Shown: positions 1 to 10,709 of the stretch, piece after piece
How positions within the stretch are numbered: position 1 is the first letter of the stretch
Layout of the letters: each line of letters begins with the position of its first letter
Made by a program: the position numbers and the translations under genes
Notes under the pieces: generated by a model
Told to the model about the DNA's origin: nothing
The model's database searches: none
Seen by the model: only the letters and a program-made list of their open reading frames with translations
Origin: JAHWKI01 sp035513575
GTDB lineage: Bacteria; Gemmatimonadota; Gemmatimonadetes; Longimicrobiales; RSA9
NCBI GenBank assembly: GCA_035513575.1
Contig: DATKBW010000034.1
Span: 1 to 64,000, forward strand
Reading direction: 5' to 3'
DNA length: 64,000 bases

Positions 1-142
1 TCGAGAACAGAGGGAGTACGAGGGGCAGGAATTCTCGACTCACGCCGCCGCAGGGAGCCGGGGCCCCGCGGATCGACGGCTCGCGAGCCACGATCAGGCT
101 CCCGGACCGTTCCTACTGTCGCATCAACTCGGAATGAGGACA
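1..142. repeat. 142-bp inverted repeat, left arm
   Basis: The reverse complement of this stretch matches 40682-40823 with four mismatches (about 97% identity). The copy begins at the window edge, so it may extend further left. Read on the plus strand, both arms contain an open frame ending in the residues LPDRSYCRINSE and a TGA stop, so the repeat may carry the 3' end of a gene or mobile element that I cannot name. The arm ends two bases from the TAG stop of the neighbouring gene; the right arm has the same relation to its own neighbour. Confidence 0.9.
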
Positions 143-144
143 TG

Positions 145-861
145 CTAGCCGCCGAAGGCGTCCGTGACCTGGCGCAGGAGCCGCTCGGCGGCGCCGCCCC
201 GGCCGGGGAAGAAGTAGCGGTCGGAGATGCGGTTGAGGGCGACGCGCAGCTCGCCGAACGCGTCGGCCGCGGCGTGATAGAGGCTGTCCATGCCGTGCGC
301 GGAGGCGAGTGGGCTGCCGGCGGCCATGCGGTACCCGGTGGCGCCCATCTCCTCGAAGTAGCGGAGCCCGGGGGCGCCGCGGCGGACGACGCGGGCGGTG
401 ACGTAGTCGGGGAAGATGCCGCTGAGCCAGAGGGCGTACTCGCCCAGGTGCGCCCGGAGGAGGAACTGGCGGCGGCCGTCGGGGGTGTCGGCGGCGGCCA
501 TGAGGTCCACGAGGTAGTGGAAGCGCTCGGGATCGCCCGCGCCGGCGCGGAACGCCCGGTCCTCGCGGCCGAACTCCAGCAGCAGGGCGGCGAGGTAGTC
601 CGCGAGGGTGCGGTCGTCGATGCCGGTCTCCAGGAGCGCGTGCCGGACCATCAGGTAGAACACGATGGCGGGGCGGACGTCGTGCTGCGCGGTGAGGACC
701 GCGTTCAGGGTCCGCGGGTCGTCCAGGAGCGCATCGAAGCCCTCGTCGCGCAGGCGGTCCCACAGCCGTTCCCGCGCGGCGGTGTCGCCGGCCGCGAGCA
801 GGCCGAGGATCGTCCCCGCTTCGGTCCTCCCGAACGACGCACGCACATTGGGAAGGATCAT
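145..861 (-). CDS. Conserved-looking protein of unknown function (238 aa)
   Basis: I do not recognise the family. The protein is about 238 residues, probably cytoplasmic, with no signal peptide or obvious membrane span. It is rich in helical Leu/Ala/Arg segments, with Phe/Tyr-rich stretches such as VFYLMVRHALLETG and YALWLSGIFPDYVTARVV. I chose the ATG at 861 because a GAGGAGAGGGGA ribosome site lies directly upstream; the frame stays open further upstream but without such a site. The gene is divergent from the NtrY-like kinase at 969, and its TAG stop abuts the 142-bp repeat. Codon use matches its neighbours, so I take it as a real resident gene. Confidence 0.7.
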   Translation of the reverse strand: MILPNVRASFGRTEAGTILGLLAAGDTAARERLWDRLRDEGFDALLDDPRTLNAVLTAQHDVRPAIVFYLMVRHALLETGIDDRTLADYLAALLLEFGREDRAFRAGAGDPERFHYLVDLMAAADTPDGRRQFLLRAHLGEYALWLSGIFPDYVTARVVRRGAPGLRYFEEMGATGYRMAAGSPLASAHGMDSLYHAAADAFGELRVALNRISDRYFFPGRGGAAERLLRQVTDAFGG

Positions 862-968
862 TCCCCTCTCCTCCGCGAATCGGTCGACTTGATCCGGCCC
901 CGAGCCGTGTCTACGTTGCAGCCAGGGCCGGGTTCGTGCCAGCCTCTTGCTTCCCACCCCCCTCACCG

Positions 969-2204
969 ATGCCCCGCGAGCGGACCCTCGAGCGACGCCT
1001 GTTCGGCTGGATCCTCGGCCTCACGCTGCTCCCCGCGCTGATCCTCCTCGCGGCCGGCGCGTGGGCCGTGGCCACGTCGCTGGACGTGGCCGGCGCCCTG
1101 GGCCCGTGGGAGCAGGTGGCGGAGAGCGGCCGCGACGTCGTCGAGCTGGCCCAGCCCACGGCGACGCCGGATCTGGAGGCCGCGCTGGAGCGCCACCGCG
1201 CCGCCCTCTCCGGCTCCCTTACCCAGGCCCGGCGCTGGTCGTTCCTGGGCGGTCGCTTCCTCGAGGTCCTCCCCTACATCGTCATCGCCGTCGGGATCCT
1301 CCTCCTCGGGCTCGCGTGGGCCGCGAGCCGCACCATGGCGCGGCAGCTGGCGCGCCCCATCCAGGAGCTCGTCGCGGTGGCCGAGCGCCTGGGCAGCGAG
1401 GAGCCGCTCCCGCCACCGATCCGCCGCACCGTCCGGGAGGTGCGCCTGCTCGACAACACGCTCCGCCGCTCGGCCAGCCAGCTCGCCGCCGCCCGGCAGC
1501 GGGCGCTGAGCGCGGAGCGGCTGCGGGTGTGGGGGGAGATGGCCCGGCGCGTCGCCCACGAGATGAAGAACCCGCTGACGCCGCTGCGGCTGGCCGCGCA
1601 CCGGCTGGGTCGCCAGACGAACGCGGGGCTCGCCGAGGCGGCCGACGTCATCGTCCAGGAGGTGGGGCGCCTGGAAGAGCTCGCGTCCCAGTTCGCCGCC
1701 CTGGGCCGGCCGCCGGAGGGGCCGGCGACGGACGTGGACCTGCGCGAGCTGCTGGAGTCGCTCCTCGCGACCGACGTGGAGGCCGGGGTCGAGGCCACGC
1801 TGCGGGCACCCCCGGGTCTGCCCCCCGTCCGCGGGCACTACGACGCGCTGCTCCGCGCCTTCCGCAACCTGGTCCGCAACGCCGTGGACGCGATGGCCGA
1901 TGACCCGGTGCGCAGGCTGGACGTCACCATCGCGGAGGTGGAGGGGGGCGGTGAAGGCGTCGCCGCCGGCTGGCTCGAGGTTCGCATCGCCGACACGGGG
2001 GTGGGCTTGCCGCCCGATTCGGCCGAGAGGATCTTCGAGCCGGACTTCACCACGAAGAAGACGGGCACCGGCCTCGGCCTCGCGCTGGTCCGCCAGGCCG
2101 TCGAAGCCCACGGCGGCCGCGTCCGCGCCGCCGGGCGGGAGCGGGGGGCGGAGCTGATCGTCCGGCTCCCCGCTACCGGGGCCGGTGCCCGCATTGAGAC
2201 ATGA
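969..2204 (+). CDS. NtrY-like sensor histidine kinase
   Basis: Membrane sensor kinase that should phosphorylate the sigma-54 response regulator two genes downstream. It has an N-terminal membrane span (about residues 10-35), a short periplasmic region, a second span (about 98-118), a HAMP-like linker, and a HisKA H-box RVAHEMKNPLTPLR with the phospho-accepting His at about 197. An HATPase domain follows, with an N-box (NLVRNAVDAM) and G-boxes (DTGVGLP, GTGLGLALV). The H-box wording is typical of NtrY. ATG 969 is preferred; an in-frame GTG at 936 is possible. Its stop is followed 11 bases later by the lipoprotein start. Its stimulus is unknown. Confidence 0.85.
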   Translation: MPRERTLERRLFGWILGLTLLPALILLAAGAWAVATSLDVAGALGPWEQVAESGRDVVELAQPTATPDLEAALERHRAALSGSLTQARRWSFLGGRFLEVLPYIVIAVGILLLGLAWAASRTMARQLARPIQELVAVAERLGSEEPLPPPIRRTVREVRLLDNTLRRSASQLAAARQRALSAERLRVWGEMARRVAHEMKNPLTPLRLAAHRLGRQTNAGLAEAADVIVQEVGRLEELASQFAALGRPPEGPATDVDLRELLESLLATDVEAGVEATLRAPPGLPPVRGHYDALLRAFRNLVRNAVDAMADDPVRRLDVTIAEVEGGGEGVAAGWLEVRIADTGVGLPPDSAERIFEPDFTTKKTGTGLGLALVRQAVEAHGGRVRAAGRERGAELIVRLPATGAGARIET

Positions 2205-2215
2205 GAGGAGCGAGC

Positions 2216-2938
2216 ATGCGACGGATCGCAGTCACTTCCCTGGCCCTGGCCGTGGGCCTCGCCGCGTGCGCGACCGGCATGGGCGGACCGAAGGACGTCC
2301 GGCTGTCCGCGGTCGCGCTCCGGGCCGAGTCCGGGACCACGCCCGCCGCCGCGGCCGCCGCGCTCCGCGAGGTGGGCGCTCGCGTCGGGCTCGTGGCCGC
2401 GCCGGCCGACTCCGCCTGGTTCAGGGCGGTCGCCGAAGCGGCCGGCCTCCACCTGAGCGGGCCCGCGGTGGCGGGCGACCTCTCGCTGGCCCTGCTGGCC
2501 ATGGAGCCCCTGGGCGATACCGTCCTCACCCTCGACTACGAGGGCGGGACCATCACCATGGTGGACGCCCTCTACGACCTGGCGGACGAGCACTTCCTCG
2601 ACCTGATGGCGTTCCGCGTCGGCGCTGGCGACCCGATCCAGCCCATGGTGACCCGGCTCCTCCGCTACATTGCCACCGACGTTCCGCCCAGCGCCGGTGT
2701 CGTGATCGCCATCGCGGTGCCGGACGCGGCCGCGGGAGACAGCATCGCGCGCCTCCTCTCCCCCGGCTATCTCGACGCGATCCGCTGTGCCGGCGGCGAC
2801 CCGGGCACGCCGGCGACCGGCCGCATCCGCCTGTTCTACGGGCCCGCGGCCCGGGTGGTCTGCGGGGACGCGGCGGTGGTGACGGTGCCGGCCGGGGCGC
2901 GGGTGCACGCGGAGCTCGTCGCAGGGCTGCACCTGTGA
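2216..2938 (+). CDS. Predicted lipoprotein in the NtrYX-like operon
   Basis: A 240-residue exported lipoprotein of no recognised family. The N-terminus is MRRIAVTSLALAVGLAAC, a positive start, a hydrophobic core and a lipobox ending in the lipidated Cys. The mature part is Ala/Gly/Asp-rich, globular-looking, and has no other membrane span. ATG 2216 is chosen because GAGAGGAGCGAGC precedes it and it gives a clean signal peptide; an in-frame ATG at 2201 would add five residues. It sits between the kinase and its response regulator, 8 bases before the latter, so it may be an envelope partner of the sensor. That role is inference from position only. Confidence 0.7.
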   Translation: MRRIAVTSLALAVGLAACATGMGGPKDVRLSAVALRAESGTTPAAAAAALREVGARVGLVAAPADSAWFRAVAEAAGLHLSGPAVAGDLSLALLAMEPLGDTVLTLDYEGGTITMVDALYDLADEHFLDLMAFRVGAGDPIQPMVTRLLRYIATDVPPSAGVVIAIAVPDAAAGDSIARLLSPGYLDAIRCAGGDPGTPATGRIRLFYGPAARVVCGDAAVVTVPAGARVHAELVAGLHL

Positions 2939-2946
2939 CCTGACGC

Positions 2947-4262
<1,316 letters not shown>

Positions 4263-4266
<4 letters not shown>

Positions 4267-5933
4267 ATCGAATTCGAGGGACCGCGCTCGTACTGGGGCT
4301 CCTCGCGGCACCGGCGGCCGCGCAGGAAGCCGTGCTCACACCGGAGGTGGCGGCGGAGCTGGCGAGCTTCTACAGCCGCCCCGGCACCACCCGGCTCGAC
4401 GGCAGGACGCGGCTGGCGCCCGGCAGCGTCCTGGAGGGCGACGTGGCGTCCATCGGCGGGCCGGTCGAGGTGGCGGGGACGGTGACCGGCGACGTCGTCG
4501 TTCTCAACGGGGACCTCGTCCTGCTCCCGGGCGGGCGGATCCTGGGCCGGGCCATCGTGGCGGGGGGCGCCTTCGAGGGCGACTCCGCCGCCGTCGCGGC
4601 GGGCGTGACCCGCTACCCGGAAGCGCTCCGGTTCCGCCGGGAGGACGACCGGATCGTCGCGGTGGAGTCCGGCCGGCCGGGGCTGCTCAGCGCGGGCCGG
4701 TCCACGCGCTTCGGCCGGACCGACCTCATGCTCACGGTGGACGGGTCGTACAACCGGGTGGAGGGGCTGCCCATCACGCTCGGGCCGCGCATCGAGCTGG
4801 GGGAGTCGAACCCCACCGTGCTGGACGCGCGGCTGATCTACCGCACCCGCTCGGGGCTCCGCGTCCACCCCGGCGAGTTCGGTCACATCCTCCGGCTCGA
4901 GCAGTACGTGGGGGGGCATCGGTCCCTGCTCTTCGGCCTCGCCAAGCTGAACACCATCGACCCCATCGAGTCCGCCGGGGTCACGGATACGGAAAATTCC
5001 CTGTCCACCTTCGTCCTCCACCGCGACTACCGCGACCACTATACGCGGCGCGGCTGGTCCGCGTACCTCCGCTTCATCGGCCGGGCCCGGCCCTACGAAG
5101 CCGGTATCGCCCTCCTCGACGAAGCGCACGGCTCCGTCCAGCCGGGCACGCCCTGGTCGCTCCTCTACAACGACGATCCCTGGCGCCCGCAGCCCCAGGT
5201 CGCCGAGGGGGAGCTGCGCACGCTACAGGGCTGGCTCCGGTGGGACACCCGCAACGACCGCGAGGACCCCGCCACGGGGTGGTGGCTCCAGGTCGAGGCG
5301 GAGCAGGGGCTCGAGGGCGACCTGGCGGTCCTGGTCCCGGGGCCGACCACCGGCGGGACGCCGCCGTTCCCCCTCGTCGAGCGGCCCGTCAGCGCCGAAT
5401 ACACGGCCGTCCTCCTCGACGCCCGCAGGTATCTCCGCCTGGGGCCCCGCACCCGGCTCGCGGTGCGCGCGCTCTTCGATGGCTCCGCCGACGACGGCGC
5501 CCTCCCGCCTCAGCGACAGGGCGCGCTCGGCGGGGAGGGCAACCTGCCCGGGTACGACCGTTTCCGCTTCGACTGCGACGCCCGGACGGGGGAGGCGGAC
5601 GCGGAGGGCTACTTCCCGTATTACGGCTGTGATCGGGTGGCGCTGCTCCAGGGAGAGCTTCGCCTCGCCATCCTCCCCGGCTTCAGCCTCGGCCGCCGGC
5701 TCGGCGCCGACTTCGACCTCCTCACCACCCCCGAGCTGGTCTTCTTCGCGGATGCGGGCCGCGCCTGGATCGAGCCGGAGTCCGTCGACTACCGCGCCGG
5801 CCTCGGGCCCCGCGCCCTCCGCTTCGATGCCGGCGTGGGCCTCCGCCTCGGTCGCCTGGGACTCTACATCGCCACCCCCATCGACGGCGACGGCGGCCCC
5901 AACTTCTTCGTCCGGCTGGGACCGCGGCTTTGA
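4263..5933 (+). CDS. Outer-membrane barrel protein with bactofilin-like N-terminal repeats
   Basis: A 556-residue outer-membrane protein. It has a signal peptide (residues 1-20, ending in AAAQE), then a stretch of about 70 residues of short beta repeats (GSVLEGDVASIGGPVEVAG, TVTGDVVVLNGDLVL) resembling polymer-forming/bactofilin folds. The C-terminal two thirds resemble an Omp85/surface-antigen barrel: many short aromatic-ended strands, a GxGNLPGYDRFRFDCDA segment, and a last strand ending in Phe-Val-Arg-Leu. The GTG start at 4263 overlaps the previous stop (GTGA), showing translational coupling to the regulator. The barrel assignment is by pattern, not alignment. The combination of a beta-solenoid-like head and a barrel is unusual to me. 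Confidence 0.72.
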
Positions 5934-6553
5934 TCCGCGCGGGTGCACTCCTCGGATCCGCCGCGCTCGTCCTCGCGGGCGTGCGGCCGCTCCACGCCCA
6001 GGCCACTCCCCTGCGGGTCGTCGTGGACGCCGCGTCCGGGAGCCCCCACATCGCCGTGGGGCCGGTCCTGGCCGACCCGGCCCTCCATGAGGCCGTTCGC
6101 TCCGGGCTCCCACTCCGGCTGCGCTTCACCGTCGAGCTGTGGAAGGACGAGTGGTTCGACGACCTGGCCGGCCAGCAGGACTGGTCCGCCGTCCTCGCCT
6201 ACGAGCCCCTCGAGCGGCTCTACCTCGCCGGTGACGAGAACGCCGACGCCCTCGGCCGCTTCTCCGCCTACGATGACGCCCGCGCCGTCATCGAGCGCGT
6301 CTGGTCCCCGCCACTCCGGCCCTCCCGCCGGGGCCGCTACTACTACCTGGTGACCCTCGAGGTCGAGACGCTCTCCCTCTCCGACCTCGATGAGCTGGAG
6401 CGCTGGCTCGGGGGCGAGCTGGAGCCAGCGGTCCGCGGGGGCGGCTCCGTCACGGGTGCGGTGGGCCAGGGGGTGAAGCGGCTGCTCATCCGGATCCTCG
6501 ATCTCCCCGCCCGCCGCTACATCGCCAGGAGCGAGCGCTTCGACCTGCGCTGA
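5930..6553 (+). CDS. DUF4390 family secreted protein
   Basis: A 207-residue protein with a signal peptide (MIRAGALLGSAALVLAGVRPLHAQA). The body matches the DUF4390 pattern: a 'GLPLRLRFTVELWKDEW' strand, an 'LAYEPLERLYL' motif, then a segment beginning FSAYDDARAVIERV. In Pseudomonadota DUF4390 genes are classically next to ntrY/ntrX, so its place at the end of this NtrY-NtrX-like operon supports both assignments. Its molecular function is unknown. It starts at TTG 5930, overlapping the TGA of the barrel gene. A 49-base gap follows before the next gene. Confidence 0.75.
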   Translation: MIRAGALLGSAALVLAGVRPLHAQATPLRVVVDAASGSPHIAVGPVLADPALHEAVRSGLPLRLRFTVELWKDEWFDDLAGQQDWSAVLAYEPLERLYLAGDENADALGRFSAYDDARAVIERVWSPPLRPSRRGRYYYLVTLEVETLSLSDLDELERWLGGELEPAVRGGGSVTGAVGQGVKRLLIRILDLPARRYIARSERFDLR

Positions 6554-6602
6554 CGACCCCCTTCGCTGGCCCCACGTCACGGTTTCCTTTATTCTCACCG
6601 CG

Positions 6603-8132
6603 ATGCCCGAACCTTTCCGCTTCACGCACCGCGAGCACCACGCGGACCGCGTCCGGTGGCGCCCCTGGGGCCCGGAGGCCTTCGAGGAGGCCCAGCGGAC
6701 CGAGACACCCCTCCTGCTCCACCTCGTGGCCGTGTGGCCGCGGGCGTGCCAGGAGATGGACGAGGTGACGTACTCCGACCCGCGCGTCATCGACACGCTG
6801 AACGAATCGCTCATCCCCGTCCGCGTCGATGCGGACCGCAGCCCTCACATCCAGGACCGCTACATAGCCGGCGGGTGGCCGACGGTGGCGCTGCTCACGC
6901 CCACCGGCGAAGTGTTCTGGTCCGGCACCTACACGGAGCCGAAAGAGCTGCTCCGGGTGGTGGAGGGGGTGCTCGCGGCGTGGCGCGACCGGCGCGAGGA
7001 GTTGCGGGAGGAGATCGGGCGCCGGCGGAAGGCCATGGAAGCGGCCCGCTCCCGGCGCCCCGCGTTCGGCCTGGTGCGCCGGGAGGCGGCGGATGATGTC
7101 ATCACCGGCGCGCAGGACCAGTTCGATCCGCGGAACGGCGGATTCGGCGAGGCGCCGAAGTTCCTCCACGCGGAGGCGGTCGAGCTGTTCTTCGCGCAGG
7201 CGGACCGGCTCCCGAACACGGACTGGACGGGCATCGCGGAGCGAACCCTGGACGGCATCCTGGCCGGCGAGATCGAGGATCCTGTGGAAGGCGGCTTCTT
7301 CCACTACGCCCTGGAAGCGGACTGGACCCGGCCCCAGACCGAGAAGCTCCTCCAGGTGAACGCCCGCGCCCTCGGCGCCTTCGCCTGCGGAGCCGCCCGG
7401 CTGGGGCGCGAGCACTGGACCGCCGCGGCCGAGCGCACCATCGCCTGGGTGGAGTCCACGCTGCGCCGCCCCGACGGCCTGTGGAGCGGAAGCCAGGCGG
7501 CCGACGCGGAGTATTTCGCCGCGGACGCGCACGGCCGGGCGGCGCTCTGCCGCCCTCCCGTGGACGACACCGCCTACGCCCACTCGTGCGGCATGTGGAT
7601 CACCGCCCTGGCGAACGCGGGCCGTCTCCTGGAGCGCCCCGAGTGGGTCACCCGCGCCTCCGAGGCGCTCGATGTGCTCCTCGAGACGATGGCCGCCCCC
7701 GGTGATTCCCTCGTCCACTATCGCGCTCCCGGCGGCGAGCCGCCCGCCGGGCTCCTCGTGGACCTCGTGCACTGCGGACGCGCGGCCGCCGCCGTAGCCG
7801 AGGCCACGCGCCGGGACAGCGCCCTCGCCCACGCTCGCCGCCTCGCCACCACCATGGAGCGCGACCTCTGGCACGAGGGCGGCGGCTTCCTCGACCACCC
7901 TCCGGCCGCCCACCCCCTGGGCGCCCTCCGCTACCAGGACCGGCCGTTCGAGGAGAACGCCCTCGCCGCCCGGCTGCTCCTCCGCCTCAGCCGGCTCACC
8001 AGGGAGCGGACCTTCCGGGCGCTGGCGGAGCGCACCCTCGCCCTGCTCTCGCCCCTCGCCGGCCGCTACGCCGTCGAGGGAGCCAGCTTCGCCATGGCCG
8101 TCGAGGAGTTCTTCGAGCTCCGCGGCGGCTGA
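6603..8132 (+). CDS. DUF255 / thioredoxin-like + six-hairpin glycosidase-fold protein (YyaL/SPATA20 type)
   Basis: A 509-residue cytoplasmic protein. The N-terminal 130 residues follow the DUF255 thioredoxin-like domain (PFRFTHREHHADRVRWRPWGPEAFEEA; later GGWPTVALLTPTGEVFWSGTY). The rest is an alpha/alpha-barrel like that of AGE/six-hairpin enzymes (DPRNGGFGEAPKFLHAEAV). In the family the active-site region normally reads close to CHWCH; here it is WPRACQEM, with a single Cys, so a CxxC dithiol is absent. That argues against a simple redox role for this copy. Function of the family is not settled. Follows the DUF4390 gene by 49 bases and precedes luxE-like by 7. Confidence 0.82.
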   Translation: MPEPFRFTHREHHADRVRWRPWGPEAFEEAQRTETPLLLHLVAVWPRACQEMDEVTYSDPRVIDTLNESLIPVRVDADRSPHIQDRYIAGGWPTVALLTPTGEVFWSGTYTEPKELLRVVEGVLAAWRDRREELREEIGRRRKAMEAARSRRPAFGLVRREAADDVITGAQDQFDPRNGGFGEAPKFLHAEAVELFFAQADRLPNTDWTGIAERTLDGILAGEIEDPVEGGFFHYALEADWTRPQTEKLLQVNARALGAFACGAARLGREHWTAAAERTIAWVESTLRRPDGLWSGSQAADAEYFAADAHGRAALCRPPVDDTAYAHSCGMWITALANAGRLLERPEWVTRASEALDVLLETMAAPGDSLVHYRAPGGEPPAGLLVDLVHCGRAAAAVAEATRRDSALAHARRLATTMERDLWHEGGGFLDHPPAAHPLGALRYQDRPFEENALAARLLLRLSRLTRERTFRALAERTLALLSPLAGRYAVEGASFAMAVEEFFELRGG

Positions 8133-8139
8133 CCCCGCG

Positions 8140-9255
8140 ATGCTGGACCCCGAAGGGCGCGCGCTGGCGGACGAGCTGAAGGCCCTCTTCCGCCGTGGCG
8201 CCGAGGCGACCCTCTCCGACCCGGACTTCGACGCCCACGCCCGCCGCGTCCTCGACTACGCCATCCGTCACGTCCCCGCCTACGCGGGCTACTGCCGCGC
8301 CCGCGGTGTCGACGGAGGGGACGTCGCCGGCTGGCGCGAGATCCCCGCGGTCCCGACGGCGGCCTTCAAGGAGCTGCGGCTCCTCGCCGCGGGCGCCACC
8401 GCCGAGGCGGTGTTCCGGACCAGCGGCACGACCCGGGGTGCGGAGCGGCGCGGCCGGCACGAGGTGGCGGATCTGGACCTCTACCGCGCGTCGCTGCGCC
8501 CGATGTTCCGGAGCGCGCTCCTTCCCGACGGGGCGTCGCTGCGGTTCCTTTCCCTCATGCCACCCGCCGGTGCGCTGCCCGATTCGTCCCTGGCCTTCAT
8601 GATCGGGGACGTCATGGTGGCATTCGGCGGCGCCGGGAGCGGGGTGTTCGCCGACGGGGACGGGCTCGACCGGCCGGGGCTGGAGGCCGCGCTGCGCCGG
8701 GCCGTGGCCGATGGGGCGCCCGTGCTCCTTCTCGGGACTTCCGCGGCGTTCATCCACTGGCTCGACGACCTGGCCGCCGAGGGCACGCGGCTCGCGCTCC
8801 CCGACGGCTCGCGTCTCATGGATACGGGCGGGTTCAAGGGAAGGGGACGCAGCGTGGCCGCGGCCGATCTGCGGGCGGCGTACCGCGAGCGGCTCGGGAT
8901 CCCCGGGCACGCGTGCATCAACGAGTATGGAATGACGGAGATGCTGTCCCAGCTCTACGACACCACGCTGCGGGAGTCCGGTACGCCGGCGGCCGGCGCG
9001 CGGCCGAAGGCGGGGCCGCCGTGGCTCCGCTCCGTCGCCGTGGACCCGGAGACGCTCGCGCCCCTCGACGCCGGGCGTCCGGGCCTCCTCCGCCACATCG
9101 ATCTCGCGAACCTCGCGTCCATACCCGCGATCCAGACGGAAGACCTGGGGCGCGTGGACGAGCGGGGCCGCGTCCTGCTGGAGGGCCGCGCCGCCGGCGC
9201 GCCGCCCCGGGGCTGCTCCCTCGCCATGGACCTGCTCCTCGGAGGCGCCGGGTGA
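8140..9255 (+). CDS. LuxE-like acyl-protein synthetase
   Basis: ATP-dependent acyl-protein synthetase of the LuxE branch of the ANL (acyl-adenylating) superfamily. It should activate a fatty acid as acyl-AMP and pass it through an enzyme thioester to the LuxC reductase. Visible motifs are the Ser/Thr/Gly-rich P-loop FRTSGTTRG, the downstream NEYGMTEM motif, and a Cys in RGCSL at residue 359, close to the C-terminus, where LuxE carries its acyl-accepting Cys. Length 371 aa fits LuxE. Its TGA overlaps the GTG of the luxC-like gene. No luciferase genes are nearby, so the aldehyde product must serve something else. Confidence 0.85.
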   Translation: MLDPEGRALADELKALFRRGAEATLSDPDFDAHARRVLDYAIRHVPAYAGYCRARGVDGGDVAGWREIPAVPTAAFKELRLLAAGATAEAVFRTSGTTRGAERRGRHEVADLDLYRASLRPMFRSALLPDGASLRFLSLMPPAGALPDSSLAFMIGDVMVAFGGAGSGVFADGDGLDRPGLEAALRRAVADGAPVLLLGTSAAFIHWLDDLAAEGTRLALPDGSRLMDTGGFKGRGRSVAAADLRAAYRERLGIPGHACINEYGMTEMLSQLYDTTLRESGTPAAGARPKAGPPWLRSVAVDPETLAPLDAGRPGLLRHIDLANLASIPAIQTEDLGRVDERGRVLLEGRAAGAPPRGCSLAMDLLLGGAG

Positions 9256-10637
9256 GCGCGCCGTTCGACGCGTTCCAACTCCCCGTCCCGGCCACCGGGC
9301 CGTTCCGATCCTTCCGGGCGGGCGACCTCGCGTGCCGCTATCCCGAGCCCACGGCCGACCTCCTCGGCACCGTGGCGCGCCACCTCGGGAGCGCCGGGGA
9401 GCGCCTGGCCCGACGCTCCGTCGAGGACATCATCCAGGTCATCGATGGCGCCGCCGCCCGCCTGGCCGATCCCCACGACCCCCTGCGCCGGGAAGCGGAG
9501 GCGCTGATCCCCGCCGCCACCGGCTACTCCCCCGCCATGGTCCGCCTCGTCCTCGATCGCATGGCCGCGGACTGGCGCGCGGATGCGCTCCGGCGCGTCC
9601 TGGGCGTCGAGCTGGGCGGCACCGCGGCCATCGACGGGTCCGTCCCCCGGGGCGACCGGGCCCGGACCATGGCCCTCGGACCCCGGCTCGCCTTCCACGT
9701 CTTCTCCGGCAACGTACCCGGCGTCGCGGTGACCTCCCTGATCCGGGCCCTCCTGGTCAAGGGGCCCTCCTTCGGCAAGCTCGCCGCCGGAGAGCCGGTG
9801 CTCCCCGTCCTCTTCACCCGGGCCCTCGCCGCGCTCGATCCCGAAATCGCCGACGCCGTCGCGGTTTCCTACTGGCCGGGGGGCGAAGAGGCCCCCGAGC
9901 GGGTCCTGCTCGCCGCGGCCGACACCATCATCGCGTACGGCGGCGAGGAGGTCGTGGCCTCGCTCCGGACCCGCGCCGGGCCGGGGCACAGGCTCGTGCT
10001 CCACGGGCCGAAGATCTCTTTCGGCGCCGTCGGCACGGCGAGCGTGGAGGGCGGGGCGGAGCGCCTCGCCGCCCGCGTGGCACGGGCCGTCGCCACCTTC
10101 GACCAGCAGGGGTGCGTCTCGCCCCATTCGATCTGGGTGGAAGGACCCGAGGCCCGGGCCGCGGCGCTCGCGGCCGACATCGCCGCGGCGCTCCGGCTCC
10201 TCCAGGATGAGATCCCCCGGGGCGCGATCGACGCCGCCGAGGCCGCGGCCATCCAGCAGGAGCGGGGGGCGGCCGAAATGCGCGCCCATGTCGATCCCCG
10301 CACCCGCGTGTGGGCCGGCCCGGGGACGACCTGGACCGTGGTCCTGGAAAGGACGGAGCAGCCACGCCCGTCCTGCCTCAACCGGTTCGTCCGCGTCCAC
10401 CCCATCGACGACCTCGCCCGACTCCCCGCCCTGCTCGCACCCTTCCGCGTACACCTCCAGGCCATCGCGCTCGAAGGCGCCGGGGATCGCGAGGAGCGCA
10501 TCGCTCGCGACCTCGCCCGCGCCGGCGCGACCCGCATCACCTCCTTCGACCGCCTCCCATGGCCTCCACCGGAGGCCCACCACGACGGCGCGCCCCCCCT
10601 CCGCGAGCTCCTCCGCTGGACCGACCGCGAGCAATGA
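9252..10637 (+). CDS. LuxC-like acyl-CoA/acyl-protein reductase
   Basis: NADPH-dependent reductase of the aldehyde-dehydrogenase superfamily that would release a fatty aldehyde from the acyl-LuxE thioester. Family features visible: a GNVPG motif in HVFSGNVPGVAVTSLIRALL, a cofactor-region segment ADTIIAYGGEEVVASLRTRA, and the catalytic Cys in FDQQGCVSPHS at about residue 288, close to the LuxC active-site Cys. Length 461 aa is typical. GTG start at 9252 overlaps the luxE-like stop, implying coupled expression of a two-protein complex. The operon ends at a long hairpin directly after the stop. Confidence 0.87.
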   Translation: MSAPFDAFQLPVPATGPFRSFRAGDLACRYPEPTADLLGTVARHLGSAGERLARRSVEDIIQVIDGAAARLADPHDPLRREAEALIPAATGYSPAMVRLVLDRMAADWRADALRRVLGVELGGTAAIDGSVPRGDRARTMALGPRLAFHVFSGNVPGVAVTSLIRALLVKGPSFGKLAAGEPVLPVLFTRALAALDPEIADAVAVSYWPGGEEAPERVLLAAADTIIAYGGEEVVASLRTRAGPGHRLVLHGPKISFGAVGTASVEGGAERLAARVARAVATFDQQGCVSPHSIWVEGPEARAAALAADIAAALRLLQDEIPRGAIDAAEAAAIQQERGAAEMRAHVDPRTRVWAGPGTTWTVVLERTEQPRPSCLNRFVRVHPIDDLARLPALLAPFRVHLQAIALEGAGDREERIARDLARAGATRITSFDRLPWPPPEAHHDGAPPLRELLRWTDREQ

Positions 10638-10638
10638 A

Positions 10639-10671
10639 AGCGCCCCGGCGGCTCTCGGCCGCCGGGGCGCT
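10639..10671. terminator. Strong hairpin between convergent genes
   Basis: A perfect inverted repeat with a 14-bp stem and a 5-base loop (AGCGCCCCGGCGGC, loop tctcg, then its complement) starts two bases after the luxC-like stop and lies before the convergent AbrB-like gene. There is no T-tract on the plus side and only a short CTTTC on the minus side. It may serve as a bidirectional end signal or a transcript-stabilising hairpin. Confidence 0.7.
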
Positions 10672-10709
10672 CCCGGACTTCCTTCGCTCCCGCGGATCCC
10701 GCGGACGGC

